Shown here: piece by piece, positions 26,995-35,067 of the stretch | Numbering within the stretch: the first letter of the stretch is position 1 | Layout: each line of letters opens with the position of its first letter | DNA from: DAINRZ01 sp964634885 | Lineage (GTDB): Bacteria > Bacteroidota > Ignavibacteria > Kapaibacteriales > UBA2268 | Length of the DNA stretch: 64,000 nt | NCBI GenBank assembly: GCA_964634885.1 | Contig: CAZWLN010000001.1 | Span: 186,001 to 250,000 of the forward strand | Direction of reading: 5' to 3' | Made by a program: the position numbers and the translations under genes | Notes under the pieces: generated by a model | Seen by the model: the letters and a program-made list of their open reading frames with translations, nothing else | Databases searched by the model: none | What the model was told of the DNA's origin: nothing

Positions 26995-27612
26995 TTATTT
27001 AGCTTTTTTCTCGCCTTTTTTGGGTTCTTCTTTTTTGGGTTCTTCGCCTTTTTTGGGTTCTTCAGCAGGCTGAGTCATTTTTTTCTTTTCTTCAGCAATT
27101 TTCTTTTTCAGTTCTTTGGGAAGAATCTTTGCAATGTCAGCTTCTTCATAGACTGAGAAGATGATGGTAGCAGTTTCTTTTGTGATTTTCTCATTCAAAG
27201 CAACGATTTCGGGATCTCCGCCGAGTGACTGTGCGGCTGCACCGAATTCTTCCATTGAATTGAAGCCGTTAGCTTTCATGATTTCAGCGCTTTTAGCTTC
27301 AAAACCGGGTTTCATCATTTCGTTCATTTTTGCTTCAAATGCTGCATAGTCTTTTGCAACTGCGGGGTCTTTTACAACTTCTTTGACAGCGTTTCTGACG
27401 ATATTCTTGAAATCTTCAGAATTCTGGAAAGCGCCCATATCATTGAGAATCTTCATGAAACCTTCTTTTGTTAAAGCTGGTTTCTGATCCTGAACTTTTG
27501 CTGAATCAACAGCGGGTGTCTGAGGTTTTTCTTCAGTTTTTTTGCCACAGCTTGTAACGCCGATTGCTAAAGGAACAATTAAAAGCAAAGCAAAGAGTTT
27601 GAAAAATTTCAT
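26995..27612 (-). CDS. Lipoprotein of a local three-member family (C) with Lys/Glu/Pro tail
   Basis: 205 residues; AGGAG lies 8 bp before the ATG. A lipobox (GVTSC) ends the signal peptide. The helical domain (~50-165) carries the shared ANGFNSMEEF motif. The final ~40 residues are a low-complexity tail of repeated PKKGEE/PKKEE units, strongly charged and probably disordered. The tail could reach toward peptidoglycan or LPS, which is inference. It is the first gene of the three-lipoprotein run, with its own promoter and terminator, so it may be expressed more highly than the other two. Confidence 0.72.
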   Translation of the reverse strand: MKFFKLFALLLIVPLAIGVTSCGKKTEEKPQTPAVDSAKVQDQKPALTKEGFMKILNDMGAFQNSEDFKNIVRNAVKEVVKDPAVAKDYAAFEAKMNEMMKPGFEAKSAEIMKANGFNSMEEFGAAAQSLGGDPEIVALNEKITKETATIIFSVYEEADIAKILPKELKKKIAEEKKKMTQPAEEPKKGEEPKKEEPKKGEKKAK

Positions 27613-27735
27613 AACATAACTCCTAAAAATTAGTTAAAAAAGTTTGTTTAATAAAAACAGAAAACTTATTATCAATGGTAACAAGGAAATATCCTTATTG
27701 TTCAACATTTCAACCACTATTCAAAAAACAAAGGT

Positions 27736-27766
27736 CAAAATTAATCAATATTTCAATAAAAACAAT
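27736..27766 (-). promoter_or_regulatory. Candidate promoter of lipoprotein C
   Basis: On the minus strand ATTG (27763-27766), a 19-nt spacer and TAATTTTG (27736-27743) approximate the TTTG/TAnnTTTG pattern with one mismatch in the -33 box. It would give a leader of ~115 nt before the ATG at 27612. Confidence 0.45.
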
Positions 27767-27806
27767 AGTTTTTTTTCAATATTTCGATAATATTAAAATT
27801 AAACTA

Positions 27807-27838
27807 TTTCTTAGATTATCATTAAAATCTTAAATTTG
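27807..27838 (+). promoter_or_regulatory. Candidate promoter of pyrC
   Basis: TTTC (27807-27810), a 20-nt spacer and TAAATTTG (27831-27838) match the Bacteroidota pattern except for one base of the -33 box. The predicted start site lies ~40 bp before the GTG start at 27887. Confidence 0.5.
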
Positions 27839-27886
27839 CTTTTTTATGATGAAGTATTGACAAACATTTTATTGATGGAGGACAGG

Positions 27887-29170
27887 GTGAATATTTATTT
27901 CGAGAATATCAGGGTAATCAATCCTATTAATAATGTAAACGGAATTTACAACTTGTGGCTTAAGGACGGCCTCGTCATGGCAATGTCCCAAAACACCGTT
28001 CCCGTTGACAAAGATACGGAAATTGTCGATGGTTCTGCACTGGTTTGTTCTCCGGGATTCTTTGATATGCACGTTCACCTGAGAGAACCGGGCTTCGAAT
28101 ATAAAGAGGATATTGCGACCGGAACGATGGCAGCTGCTAACGGCGGATTCACAGGCGTATGCTGTATGCCGAACACCGACCCCACGACCGACAACATCAC
28201 TGTTGTTGAGTATATACACCAGAAAGCTAAGAATAACCTGGTTGACCTGATAATTTCCGGGTCTATTACCCAAAAAAGAGAAGGCAAGCTGCTTTCGCCG
28301 ATGATCGAACTTAATAACCACGATGTGCCGATGTTTACCGACGACGGCGCCTGTGTGATGGATTCGGAAGTAATGCGCCGGGCTTTCGACTACGCAGCTT
28401 CGCGCGACCTTTTGATTGCACAACATTGCGAAGACCATGCCCTTACCGAAGACTTCGCAGGCAACGAAGGCAAAGTGTCAACCAAACTCGGACTGAAAGG
28501 ATACCCGTCAATCGCCGAAGAGATCATCATTGCCCGCGACCTGGCTCTTTCCGAATACTGCGGCAACAGGCGCTACCATGTGTCTCACATCAGCTCCAAA
28601 GGCTCGGTAAGGCTTGTACGCGACGCTAAGAAAAGAGGCCTCAGGGTCAGTTGTGAAGTTACTCCGCACCATCTGCTGTTAACAGACGAACTGTTGTTCG
28701 AATACAACACCAATAACAAAATGAATCCTCCGCTCAGGACGAAAGACGACATAGATGCCCTCATCGAAGGCCTAGCCGACGGAACAATCGACTGCATTGC
28801 CACGGACCACGCACCTCATTCTCTCCATGAAAAAGACGTCGAATATGAGATTGCTCCTAATGGCGTTGTCGGATTGGAAACCGCCGTCGGCATTTCTATG
28901 CATTGCCTTGTTCACAAAGGATTCATTTCTGTGGAACAACTGATTGAAAAGATGTCCGTTAACCCCCGAAAGATTCTTGGATTGCCCCAAATCAAAATCG
29001 AAAAAGGTGAAAAAGCTAACCTTACGATTATTGCACCTGACGAAGAATGGATTATTAATAAGGAAATGTTTAAGTCCAAATCAAAGAATACTCCGTTTGA
29101 AGGTATGAAAATTAAAGGTAAGCCAAAATATGCCGTTAATAACAATAAGGTTGTAGTTTGTAGTTTATAA
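27887..29170 (+). CDS. pyrC: Dihydroorotase
   Basis: 427 residues from GTG 27887, chosen because GGAGG lies 5 nt before it and the protein then begins NIYFENIRVINP as in the family. ATG 27875 is possible, and the TTG at 27836 has no ribosome site. Metal ligands H62 and H64 lie in DMHVHLREPG. TDDG follows (the Asp-type site of class I enzymes, in place of a carboxylated lysine), then H in QHCED, H in HVSHISS, and the catalytic DHAPH. It closes carbamoyl-aspartate to dihydroorotate in pyrimidine synthesis. No other pyr gene is nearby. A small charged protein gene follows after 14 bp. Confidence 0.93.
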   Translation: MNIYFENIRVINPINNVNGIYNLWLKDGLVMAMSQNTVPVDKDTEIVDGSALVCSPGFFDMHVHLREPGFEYKEDIATGTMAAANGGFTGVCCMPNTDPTTDNITVVEYIHQKAKNNLVDLIISGSITQKREGKLLSPMIELNNHDVPMFTDDGACVMDSEVMRRAFDYAASRDLLIAQHCEDHALTEDFAGNEGKVSTKLGLKGYPSIAEEIIIARDLALSEYCGNRRYHVSHISSKGSVRLVRDAKKRGLRVSCEVTPHHLLLTDELLFEYNTNNKMNPPLRTKDDIDALIEGLADGTIDCIATDHAPHSLHEKDVEYEIAPNGVVGLETAVGISMHCLVHKGFISVEQLIEKMSVNPRKILGLPQIKIEKGEKANLTIIAPDEEWIINKEMFKSKSKNTPFEGMKIKGKPKYAVNNNKVVVCSL

Positions 29171-29184
29171 GCAGGAGCTTACTC

Positions 29185-29406
29185 ATGGGTAAAGGAAAAG
29201 ATATTGTACCGGCTAATAAACAGTCTGTGGACAAAGCTTCGAAAGCCGAACTGGAAAACGATCAGCTTTACCGAAAACTGAAAGCAAAAGAAATCATTAA
29301 CAGAGTCAAAGAAAGAATTGAAAAAGAAGATCCTGCTGTTGTAAGATCCATTAAGACTTTGCTTAGTGATGACTATAAAAAAGACCAGAAAAGCAAGAAA
29401 AAGTAA
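29185..29406 (+). CDS. Small charged coiled-coil protein
   Basis: 73 residues, nearly a third Lys, with a helical, heptad-like centre (LENDQLYRKLKAKEIINRVKERIEKE) and a basic tail (KKDQKSKKK). AGGAGC lies 7 nt before the ATG, and the gene follows pyrC by 14 bp, so it is very likely translated. I do not recognise the family. The basic tail could bind RNA or membrane, which is speculative. Confidence 0.6.
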   Translation: MGKGKDIVPANKQSVDKASKAELENDQLYRKLKAKEIINRVKERIEKEDPAVVRSIKTLLSDDYKKDQKSKKK

Positions 29407-29426
29407 TGTAATATAATATACATTAT

Positions 29427-29709
29427 GTAAACTAACTTTTTTGTTTACTATTCCCTATGGTTTACGTTCTTTGAGTTTTTTGACGTTCTTTAAGGTTTTG
29501 CTGTTAAAAGCAAAATTCTTCGACGTCATGGAATCCTTATGTAAACTAACTTTTTTGTTTACTATTCCCTATGGTTTACGTTCTTTGAGTTTTTTGACGT
29601 TCTTTAAGGTTTTGCTGTTAAAAGCAAAATTCTTCGACGTCATGGAATCCTTATATAAACTAACTTTTTTGTTTACTATTCCCTATGGTTTACGTTCTTT
29701 GAGTTTTTT
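29427..29709. repeat. 114-bp exact tandem repeat, about 2.5 copies
   Basis: Copies at 29427-29540 and 29541-29654 are identical by eye, and a third partial copy (29655-29709) differs only at its first base. Each unit contains nested inverted repeats: GTAAAC/GTTTAC, then TGACGT...ACGTCA enclosing TTTTGCT-GTTAAA-AGCAAAA. It also has an internal 12-bp near-duplicate (ACGTTCTTTGAG and ACGTTCTTTAAG). The unit length is a multiple of three, so one frame stays open across it, but there is no ribosome site or plausible protein. The rest of the 29407-29862 gap holds an AT-rich hairpin over the upstream stop (29404-29425) and a candidate -7 box. Confidence 0.95.
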
Positions 29710-29812
29710 ATACACAATTGTAACAATCATAAATATTAAATGCTTATAGAATACAATTGTCGAACGTTCACATAAATATATGTTATTATTAGGATATTGT
29801 CTGTAAAAAAAA

Positions 29813-29820
29813 TAATTTTG
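29813..29820 (+). promoter_or_regulatory. Candidate -7 element for the DUF6580-like gene
   Basis: TAATTTTG, matching TAnnTTTG, lies 43 bp before the ATG at 29863. No clear -33 box stands at the expected distance. Confidence 0.35.
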
Positions 29821-29862
29821 TAATCGAATGATGTTTAATTATAAATAAAGTAAGTGAGCTAT

Positions 29863-30405
29863 ATGAAGAAACTATTGAATGAAAAGAACATTATTTTAAC
29901 AATAATTGTTGTGTTGGCCGTATTGTCCAGGTTGATTGACCATCCTTCAAATTTTACGCCTGTGTTTGCACTGGCTCTTTTCAGCGCCGTATGTTTTGCC
30001 AATGAGAAACTGGCCCTGTTCATTCCCTTCAGCGTCATGTTCATCAGCGACCTGTTCATCGGATTGTCTTCGCTGAACATCGTTGTCTATTTTACATTCG
30101 GCATTTCTTACATCATCGGATACTTCTTCCTGAAGAAGAATCCCGGCATTGTAAGAATAATCATGGCTTCCGTTGCCGTATCCACAATATTCTTTATCGT
30201 ATCGAACTTTTACGTATGGGCTCTCGATCCGTTCTCACTTTATGAAAAAACCTATACGGGTTTCATCCAGTGCTACACGATGGCTCTGCCCTTTTTCAGG
30301 AATTCCCTGCTTGGCGATTTATTCTATAGCGGCGTTCTCTTTGGCGCCTATGCCCTCGCTGAGAAGTTCTACTTCTCTAAGAAAGAAGCCCGCGAGACTG
30401 TGTAA
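29863..30405 (+). CDS. DUF6580-like integral membrane protein
   Basis: 180 residues from ATG 29863; a GTG nine bases upstream is possible. Five or six transmembrane segments are visible. The N-terminal RLIDHPSNFTPVFALALFS resembles the conserved HPxNFTP-x-ALALF motif of the DUF6580 putative transport family, related in look to ECF-type substrate-binding subunits. The central VSNFYVWA and a late GDLFYSGVLFG also fit. Substrate unknown. The gene is alone on this strand, isolated by the repeat upstream and a strong bidirectional terminator downstream. Confidence 0.65.
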   Translation: MKKLLNEKNIILTIIVVLAVLSRLIDHPSNFTPVFALALFSAVCFANEKLALFIPFSVMFISDLFIGLSSLNIVVYFTFGISYIIGYFFLKKNPGIVRIIMASVAVSTIFFIVSNFYVWALDPFSLYEKTYTGFIQCYTMALPFFRNSLLGDLFYSGVLFGAYALAEKFYFSKKEARETV

Positions 30406-30426
30406 GAATTTTTGAATACTATTGAT

Positions 30427-30462
30427 AAAAAAATACCCGGCACTTGAGGCCGGGTATTTTTT
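30427..30462. terminator. Bidirectional Rho-independent terminator
   Basis: Stem ATACCCGGC/GCCGGGTAT with a 7-nt loop ACTTGAG (30442-30448), flanked by A on the left and T on the right (13 bp of pairing including the A/T arms). It serves both the DUF6580-like gene and the convergent minus-strand operon ending at 30464. Confidence 0.92.
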
Positions 30463-30463
30463 T

Positions 30464-31033
30464 TTATTTCTTCTTTTTGAAGAGGCCAAAACCTTTTCGC
30501 AGGAATTGCATCATCGAATAGACTTTTTTTACCGGCTTATAATAATTAGTATAGGCATTGTTGATGAACTTTGCTGCCGGAGAATAATCGGCAGTAAACC
30601 TCTCGATGCTGTAGTCAATCTTCCTGAGGGTGGCAATGAACTCTAAGCAGGACAGGTTCACGATGTTAGCCGTGTGGTTGACAGCAGGTTTCAGTTCGTC
30701 GAGCCTGCTTGTTTTATCATTGATAGTAATAAGAGTAACACTTGCATTTTTAAGCACATCGTTGACATTGGTTGTCATCGTTCTCAACTCGACGAGGTAA
30801 TTGGTTGAAGTAATAAGGGCTTTACCGACGGAATCGAATGATTCGTCAACCCTGTCCCTCATGTGAGAAACCTCATTGTCAATATTCTTCAGGGTGCCTT
30901 TGGCCAGTTCAGCAGTCCTGTCGAGGTGGGCAGCGCCTTTTCGGGTGAGTTTCACAAGCGAAGCGAGAGCTGTAATCACCATTATATTCAATACAATGAA
31001 CACTGCAAGTCCGAGAATAATTAATAGTTCCAT
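30464..31033 (-). CDS. DUF948-like membrane-anchored coiled-coil protein, short form
   Basis: 189 residues from ATG 31033, which follows AGAAGAG and lies 7 bp past the stop of the preceding gene. One N-terminal transmembrane segment (MELLIILGLAVFIVLNIMVITAL) is followed by a long helical region with heptad patterns (TLKNIDNEVSHMRDRVDESFDSVGKAL) and a basic tail (KKVYS...LFKKKK). It resembles DUF948 proteins and is a shorter relative of the neighbour at 31041. Role unknown; envelope stress or membrane organisation is inference from its YtxH-like neighbour. Confidence 0.65.
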   Translation of the reverse strand: MELLIILGLAVFIVLNIMVITALASLVKLTRKGAAHLDRTAELAKGTLKNIDNEVSHMRDRVDESFDSVGKALITSTNYLVELRTMTTNVNDVLKNASVTLITINDKTSRLDELKPAVNHTANIVNLSCLEFIATLRKIDYSIERFTADYSPAAKFINNAYTNYYKPVKKVYSMMQFLRKGFGLFKKKK

Positions 31034-31040
31034 AGCTCTT

Positions 31041-32045
31041 CTACCCTGCAATTTCTTTTTTAAGGTCGCTGACACTGCGCAAGAGGCCTTCTCTCAGGTT
31101 GGCAATCTCTGATTTCAACTGGTTGCGTTCTTCCTCAGATTTGCTGTTGTCCCCTTCGATCTCAAGTTCAGCCTGTCTGAGCAGTTCCTCTGTCTGTTGG
31201 TAAGTATTGTTAAGCAGTCCTTCGCTGTCCTCGAAAGAAATATTCCTGCCATATCTCACAAAATCGGGATTGTCGGGTTCTGTTACCATGAAATCATCAG
31301 AAGCCCTGGGACTGGAACTGAATTTTTCGCTGGGAATATAATCTGAAGAGTCACTGTCGTTGTAGGTCCAAGGGCCGTGAACCTGTTCATCGACATCTTT
31401 GGTATAGATCGGGATGTCGTTCAGCTTTCGCTTGATGTAATGGTATCCCTTGTGTCCGGAAAAGTAATTGGTAAAGGTAGTAACGGCTTTGTAAGCAGCC
31501 GAGAAGTACGTTGAAATCGTTCCGTAGGGCTGCCTGATCTTCTGTTCGACAAAAGTGAGGGCGTCGATGAAAGGTTTGAAAGACTGAATGATGTGAATGG
31601 ATTCCTTTCCGATGATGTCTGTGGTTTGGTTCAGTTGAAGAGCGAGATGGTTGAAATTGCCGACCGTTTCGTCAATTTTAACCTTGAGGTCGCTGACTTC
31701 CCCGCTGTTGCGTGTAAGGGAATCGGCCAGCCTGTCAACATTATCCAGAGTGATTACAAGCCTGTCTTTCAGGTCTGAGATGTCGATGACGGTATCATAG
31801 ACCGCCTTGACTGTCTGGTCCACACTCTGGAGTGTGGTTGACAAACCGCTGTTCAGGTGAAGGACATCGCCTTCCAGCTTTTGCATTGTGTTAGTAAGGT
31901 CGCCTTTGAATTTATCGACAGTTTTAAGCGAGTCCCTGATAATTGTAAGAACGGACCTGAAAGCCGACATCATGAATACCGAACAGATTATGAAGGTAAC
32001 CAGCGCAACGATAGCAACTATTTTAATTATATCTATAAGTTCCAT
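31041..32045 (-). CDS. DUF948-like membrane-anchored coiled-coil protein, long form
   Basis: 334 residues; GAGGAAAT precedes the ATG. It begins like the downstream paralog (MELIDIIKIVAIVALVTFII), with one transmembrane helix and then ~170 residues of coiled coil. A conserved stretch follows (FKPFIDALTFVEQKIRQPYGTISTYF), then a polar, probably disordered region (~230-290) and a final helix. The common start and the coiled coil suggest duplication of an ancestral DUF948-type gene. Function unknown. Confidence 0.65.
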   Translation of the reverse strand: MELIDIIKIVAIVALVTFIICSVFMMSAFRSVLTIIRDSLKTVDKFKGDLTNTMQKLEGDVLHLNSGLSTTLQSVDQTVKAVYDTVIDISDLKDRLVITLDNVDRLADSLTRNSGEVSDLKVKIDETVGNFNHLALQLNQTTDIIGKESIHIIQSFKPFIDALTFVEQKIRQPYGTISTYFSAAYKAVTTFTNYFSGHKGYHYIKRKLNDIPIYTKDVDEQVHGPWTYNDSDSSDYIPSEKFSSSPRASDDFMVTEPDNPDFVRYGRNISFEDSEGLLNNTYQQTEELLRQAELEIEGDNSKSEEERNQLKSEIANLREGLLRSVSDLKKEIAG

Positions 32046-32105
32046 ATTTCCTCAATGGATAATTCAAATAAATTAGGTACCCCGTTGAAAATAAAGGGTA
32101 ATAGC

Positions 32106-32128
32106 GGAGCCGGCCCAAAACCGGCTCC
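32106..32128 (-). terminator. Hairpin after the YtxH-like gene
   Basis: 8-bp GC-rich stem GGAGCCGG/CCGGCTCC with a 7-nt loop, 15 bp past the stop of 32143-32574. The minus-strand sequence after it is only moderately T-rich, so termination may be partial. Confidence 0.5.
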
Positions 32129-32142
32129 TGGAAACTTAAGGG

Positions 32143-32574
32143 CTATGATTCTTCCCCGGTTGACTTCAATTCGTCGCGAAAAGCGTCAGCGCTGGCTTTG
32201 GCAGCGTCCCTGAGGTTTTCGATTTTCGACTGCACAGTGTCTTTGGCAGCAGAAGCTTTAGTTTTGGCATCTTTCAATACACGTTCGGCGTTTGTTAACA
32301 ACTCGTCTGCCTGTTTCTTTGCAGAATTGATAATGCCCTGTGCGCGTTGCCTTCCTTCGTTCACCGTACTGGTGACGGTCCTGCCGATGTTTGCTTCCAT
32401 ATTGGAAAAATAGTCTGTTGCTTTGTCATAGATCTCGCCCGATTTGACGGCGATGTCCTGCCTCAGCTCCCTGCCGCTCTTCGGAGCCAGCAGCAATGCT
32501 GTCAATGCGCCGGCCAATCCACCAAACAATGTTCCGACAAATACGCCTTTTGCAAATTCTGAATTTTTACTCAT
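32143..32574 (-). CDS. YtxH-domain protein
   Basis: 143 residues; GGAGG lies 5 nt before the ATG. The N-terminal glycine-rich membrane segment (KGVFVGTLFGGLAGALTALLLAPKSGRELR) is the YtxH signature. The remainder is a Lys/Ala/Asp-rich amphipathic helix (SAKKQADELLTNAERVLKDAK and onward) similar to LEA/apolipoprotein-like helices. YtxH proteins are small and often stress-induced, with no defined activity. It lies between kdsC and the two DUF948-like genes in one minus-strand group. Confidence 0.85.
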   Translation of the reverse strand: MSKNSEFAKGVFVGTLFGGLAGALTALLLAPKSGRELRQDIAVKSGEIYDKATDYFSNMEANIGRTVTSTVNEGRQRAQGIINSAKKQADELLTNAERVLKDAKTKASAAKDTVQSKIENLRDAAKASADAFRDELKSTGEES

Positions 32575-32591
32575 AAAAACCTCCTATAATG

Positions 32592-33116
32592 TTACCAATT
32601 CTCAGGTAGTGTTACTGATTTATTTTGAGATTGTAAGATCATTTCGCACAATTCCCTGACGGCGCCGTTGCCTCCGGGCCTGGTGCAGACAATGTCTGCC
32701 TGGGCTATGACGCTTTGGGACGAATCCGAGGGGCATGCCCCTATGCCGCAAACCTGCATTGCATGGATGTCGTTCACGTCGTCGCCGATGAACGCAATTT
32801 CCTCCGGAGCAATAGAGAGCTTCGATGACAGTTCCATTACGGCTGCTTTCTTGTTCCGGCAGCCTAAGACGATGTGCTTTATTTTCAGCCTGGCGCCCCT
32901 TGCGGCGGCAATCTGCGACTCTTCGGTAGTAACGATTCCTGAGGCAATGCCGCCAAGGTGTAACAATTCGATGCCCATGCCGTCACGAATGGAAAACCTC
33001 TTAAGCTCTTCCCCATTACGGGAATAGTACACGCCGCTGTCCGTCAAAGTTCCGTCCACATCCATCAGCAGCAACTTTATCTTCCTCAGTTTTTCTTCCC
33101 TATGATTAGCGTCCAT
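32592..33116 (-). CDS. kdsC: KDO-8-phosphate phosphatase family (KdsC)
   Basis: 174 residues, typical length. HAD motifs: nucleophile D19 and D21 in MDVDGTLTDSG, the Thr region IVTTEES, Lys in RNKKAAV, and the acidic pair GDDVND (111-116). The family-typical FSIRDGMGIELL and the C-terminal RPGGNGAVREL loop are present. It removes phosphate from KDO-8-phosphate on the way to LPS inner core; a related sugar-acid substrate cannot be excluded. Together with lptD it indicates an LPS-bearing cell. Confidence 0.88.
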   Translation of the reverse strand: MDANHREEKLRKIKLLLMDVDGTLTDSGVYYSRNGEELKRFSIRDGMGIELLHLGGIASGIVTTEESQIAAARGARLKIKHIVLGCRNKKAAVMELSSKLSIAPEEIAFIGDDVNDIHAMQVCGIGACPSDSSQSVIAQADIVCTRPGGNGAVRELCEMILQSQNKSVTLPENW

Positions 33117-33243
33117 TATTTTCCAGATTTTAATTACATTTGTAATTTTAAAAAACTAATTTATGCAAAATACTAATAATAAATATTAATTCATAAACGT
33201 ACTTTGATTTTAAATCTTTTAAAATTTTGGAGAATCTTGTCAG

Positions 33244-34083
33244 ATGCAAAATTATATTAATATCAGCCTCTCGGTAAACAGTGAACTGACGGACACTGCC
33301 GTTGCCTTTCTTTCATTGTACAACACCGACGGCATCGAGGAAAGAGAAGGCCTCCTGGTTGTTTGTTTCAGGGAGGAGAACTGGAACGGGGAAACAAGGG
33401 ATTCACTTGTGAACACCATGAAGATGGTCAGTCCAGACATCGCAATCGTCTCGGAAGAAAAAGTTGCGGAACAGAACTGGAACGAGATATGGGAGAAAGA
33501 GGTTCCGGTCATTGTGGTTACCGACACTGTCGGCATTGCTCCCTCAAGGAAGATTGACCAGTTGAACACAAAGATCAAAATTGAGATCAATCCGAAGATG
33601 TCCTTCGGTACGGGTACACATCCTTCTACAAGGTTGATGTGCAGAATGATGGAGCAACACATTGCCCCGGGAACGACATGGCTCGACGTGGGCTGCGGCA
33701 CAGGTGTGCTCGCTGTCTTAGCCGTCAGGCTCGGCGCTGCCAAGGTCATTGCCTTCGACAATAACGAATGGGCAATTGAAAACTCCAAGGAGAATTTCAA
33801 GCTCAACGATGTGGAGACGGCCGTCGAATTGTACGACTGGGACATCGACGATGTCGAATTGCCACTGGCAGACGGCATACTGGCGAACATCAATCTCGAC
33901 ATCATCCTCAATTCGCTTCCGAAATTTACAAAGTCGCTCAGGAAAGGCTCCGGACTGCTGATAGTCTCCGGAATATTAGCCGAAAACGAAGAGGAAGTAA
34001 TTGAAAAAGCCAAATCATACGCTTTGACTCATGTCGAAACGATGGACGATGAAGAATGGGTATCTATCACTTTCAGGGCTTAG
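33244..34083 (+). CDS. prmA: Ribosomal protein L11 methyltransferase
   Basis: 279 residues. It has the PrmA N-terminal substrate domain, then the signature MSFGTGTHPSTRLMC (~119-133) and the SAM-binding WLDVGCGTGVLAV. Next come an acidic loop AFDNNEWAIENSKEN and ADGILANINLDII in place of the usual DLVVANIL motif. It trimethylates L11 in the cytoplasm. GGAGAA lies ~10 nt before the ATG. It starts a three-gene run with the Ppx-like gene (4 bp gap) and a lipoprotein gene. Confidence 0.9.
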   Translation: MQNYINISLSVNSELTDTAVAFLSLYNTDGIEEREGLLVVCFREENWNGETRDSLVNTMKMVSPDIAIVSEEKVAEQNWNEIWEKEVPVIVVTDTVGIAPSRKIDQLNTKIKIEINPKMSFGTGTHPSTRLMCRMMEQHIAPGTTWLDVGCGTGVLAVLAVRLGAAKVIAFDNNEWAIENSKENFKLNDVETAVELYDWDIDDVELPLADGILANINLDIILNSLPKFTKSLRKGSGLLIVSGILAENEEEVIEKAKSYALTHVETMDDEEWVSITFRA

Positions 34084-34087
34084 ACAG

Positions 34088-35038
34088 ATGGGAAGATATG
34101 CTGCTATTGACATAGGTTCCAATACAATTCTGATGACCATTGCCGAACTCGGCACCAACGGGAAGATTGCTGTCCTGGAAGACAAACACGACATTGCAAG
34201 GCTGGGTGAAAGAGTGGACAGTACAGGCCTGATACAACCCGAAGCCCTCGAACGTGCCTCGAATATACTTAAATCTTACAGGGAAATCTGCCGCAGTCAT
34301 AATGTCGAATCGATCAGGGCAGCCGCCACCAGCGCCATGAGAGACGCCCGGAACAGGGATGAAGCAGCCGCTGTCCTTTCCGATGCAATCGGGTTACCAA
34401 TAGAAATTATTCCGGGTAAGAGCGAAGCGGCACTAAGCTATCTCGGCTCTGTCAATTACAAGGACATGACGTTCCCCGATACCGGTTACAGCAGCGACAA
34501 ACGTACTCTTGTCACAGACATCGGAGGCGGAAGTACAGAACTGATAACAGGCAGGGGCCTTGACTTTGAGTCGTCAACGAGCATCAATGTCGGATGTGTA
34601 CGTATCACCGAGAAATTCTTCGGCAGCCACCCTCCTGCTTCGCATGAGCTGAAGAACGCGAAGGGTTTTATCACCGATGAGTACCGCCGGTCCGGTTTCA
34701 AAGCCGGAACTATTGACCGGTGTATCGCAGTTGCTGGTACAGCAACGACAATTGCAGCACTTAACATGAAAGTACTGGAATTCGATTACAACCAGATTAA
34801 CGGCTATGTCCTCACACCTGAAAAGCTCGATGAGGTAATGGAACTGCTGCTGTCCCATTCTGTCCCGGAAATCGTGAAAGAATACGGCGTTCACCCAAAA
34901 AGAGCAGACGTCATTACCTCCGGCACAGTAATCCTTAAAGCACTGATGGACGAGATTCAACTCGAAGAGGTATCCGTCAGCGTCCAGGGTTTACGATACG
35001 GACTGCTATTTGATTTGATAAAGAATAATAGTAAGTAA
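34088..35038 (+). CDS. Ppx/GppA-family phosphatase
   Basis: 316 residues from ATG 34088, 4 bp after prmA. The ASKHA-type phosphate loops are YAAIDIGSNTILMTIAEL at the start and TDIGGGSTELI (~140-150), with AVAGTATTIAAL for the third site. The length fits the short Ppx/GppA form without a C-terminal HD domain. It would hydrolyse polyphosphate or pppGpp; which one cannot be told from sequence. Co-transcribed with prmA, a link to translation state or stringent response being inference. Confidence 0.85.
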   Translation: MGRYAAIDIGSNTILMTIAELGTNGKIAVLEDKHDIARLGERVDSTGLIQPEALERASNILKSYREICRSHNVESIRAAATSAMRDARNRDEAAAVLSDAIGLPIEIIPGKSEAALSYLGSVNYKDMTFPDTGYSSDKRTLVTDIGGGSTELITGRGLDFESSTSINVGCVRITEKFFGSHPPASHELKNAKGFITDEYRRSGFKAGTIDRCIAVAGTATTIAALNMKVLEFDYNQINGYVLTPEKLDEVMELLLSHSVPEIVKEYGVHPKRADVITSGTVILKALMDEIQLEEVSVSVQGLRYGLLFDLIKNNSK

Positions 35039-35067
35039 TTATAACAAATAATATTAACAGGATTGAC

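Noticed and set aside
29427..29709. CRISPR-like array
   Set aside because: The units are contiguous with no variable spacers, there are only 2.5 copies, and no cas gene is nearby.
29441..29749. 102-residue open frame across the 114-bp repeats
   Set aside because: The frame stays open only because the repeat length is a multiple of three. The product is the same 38-residue low-complexity stretch repeated, without a ribosome site or signal.
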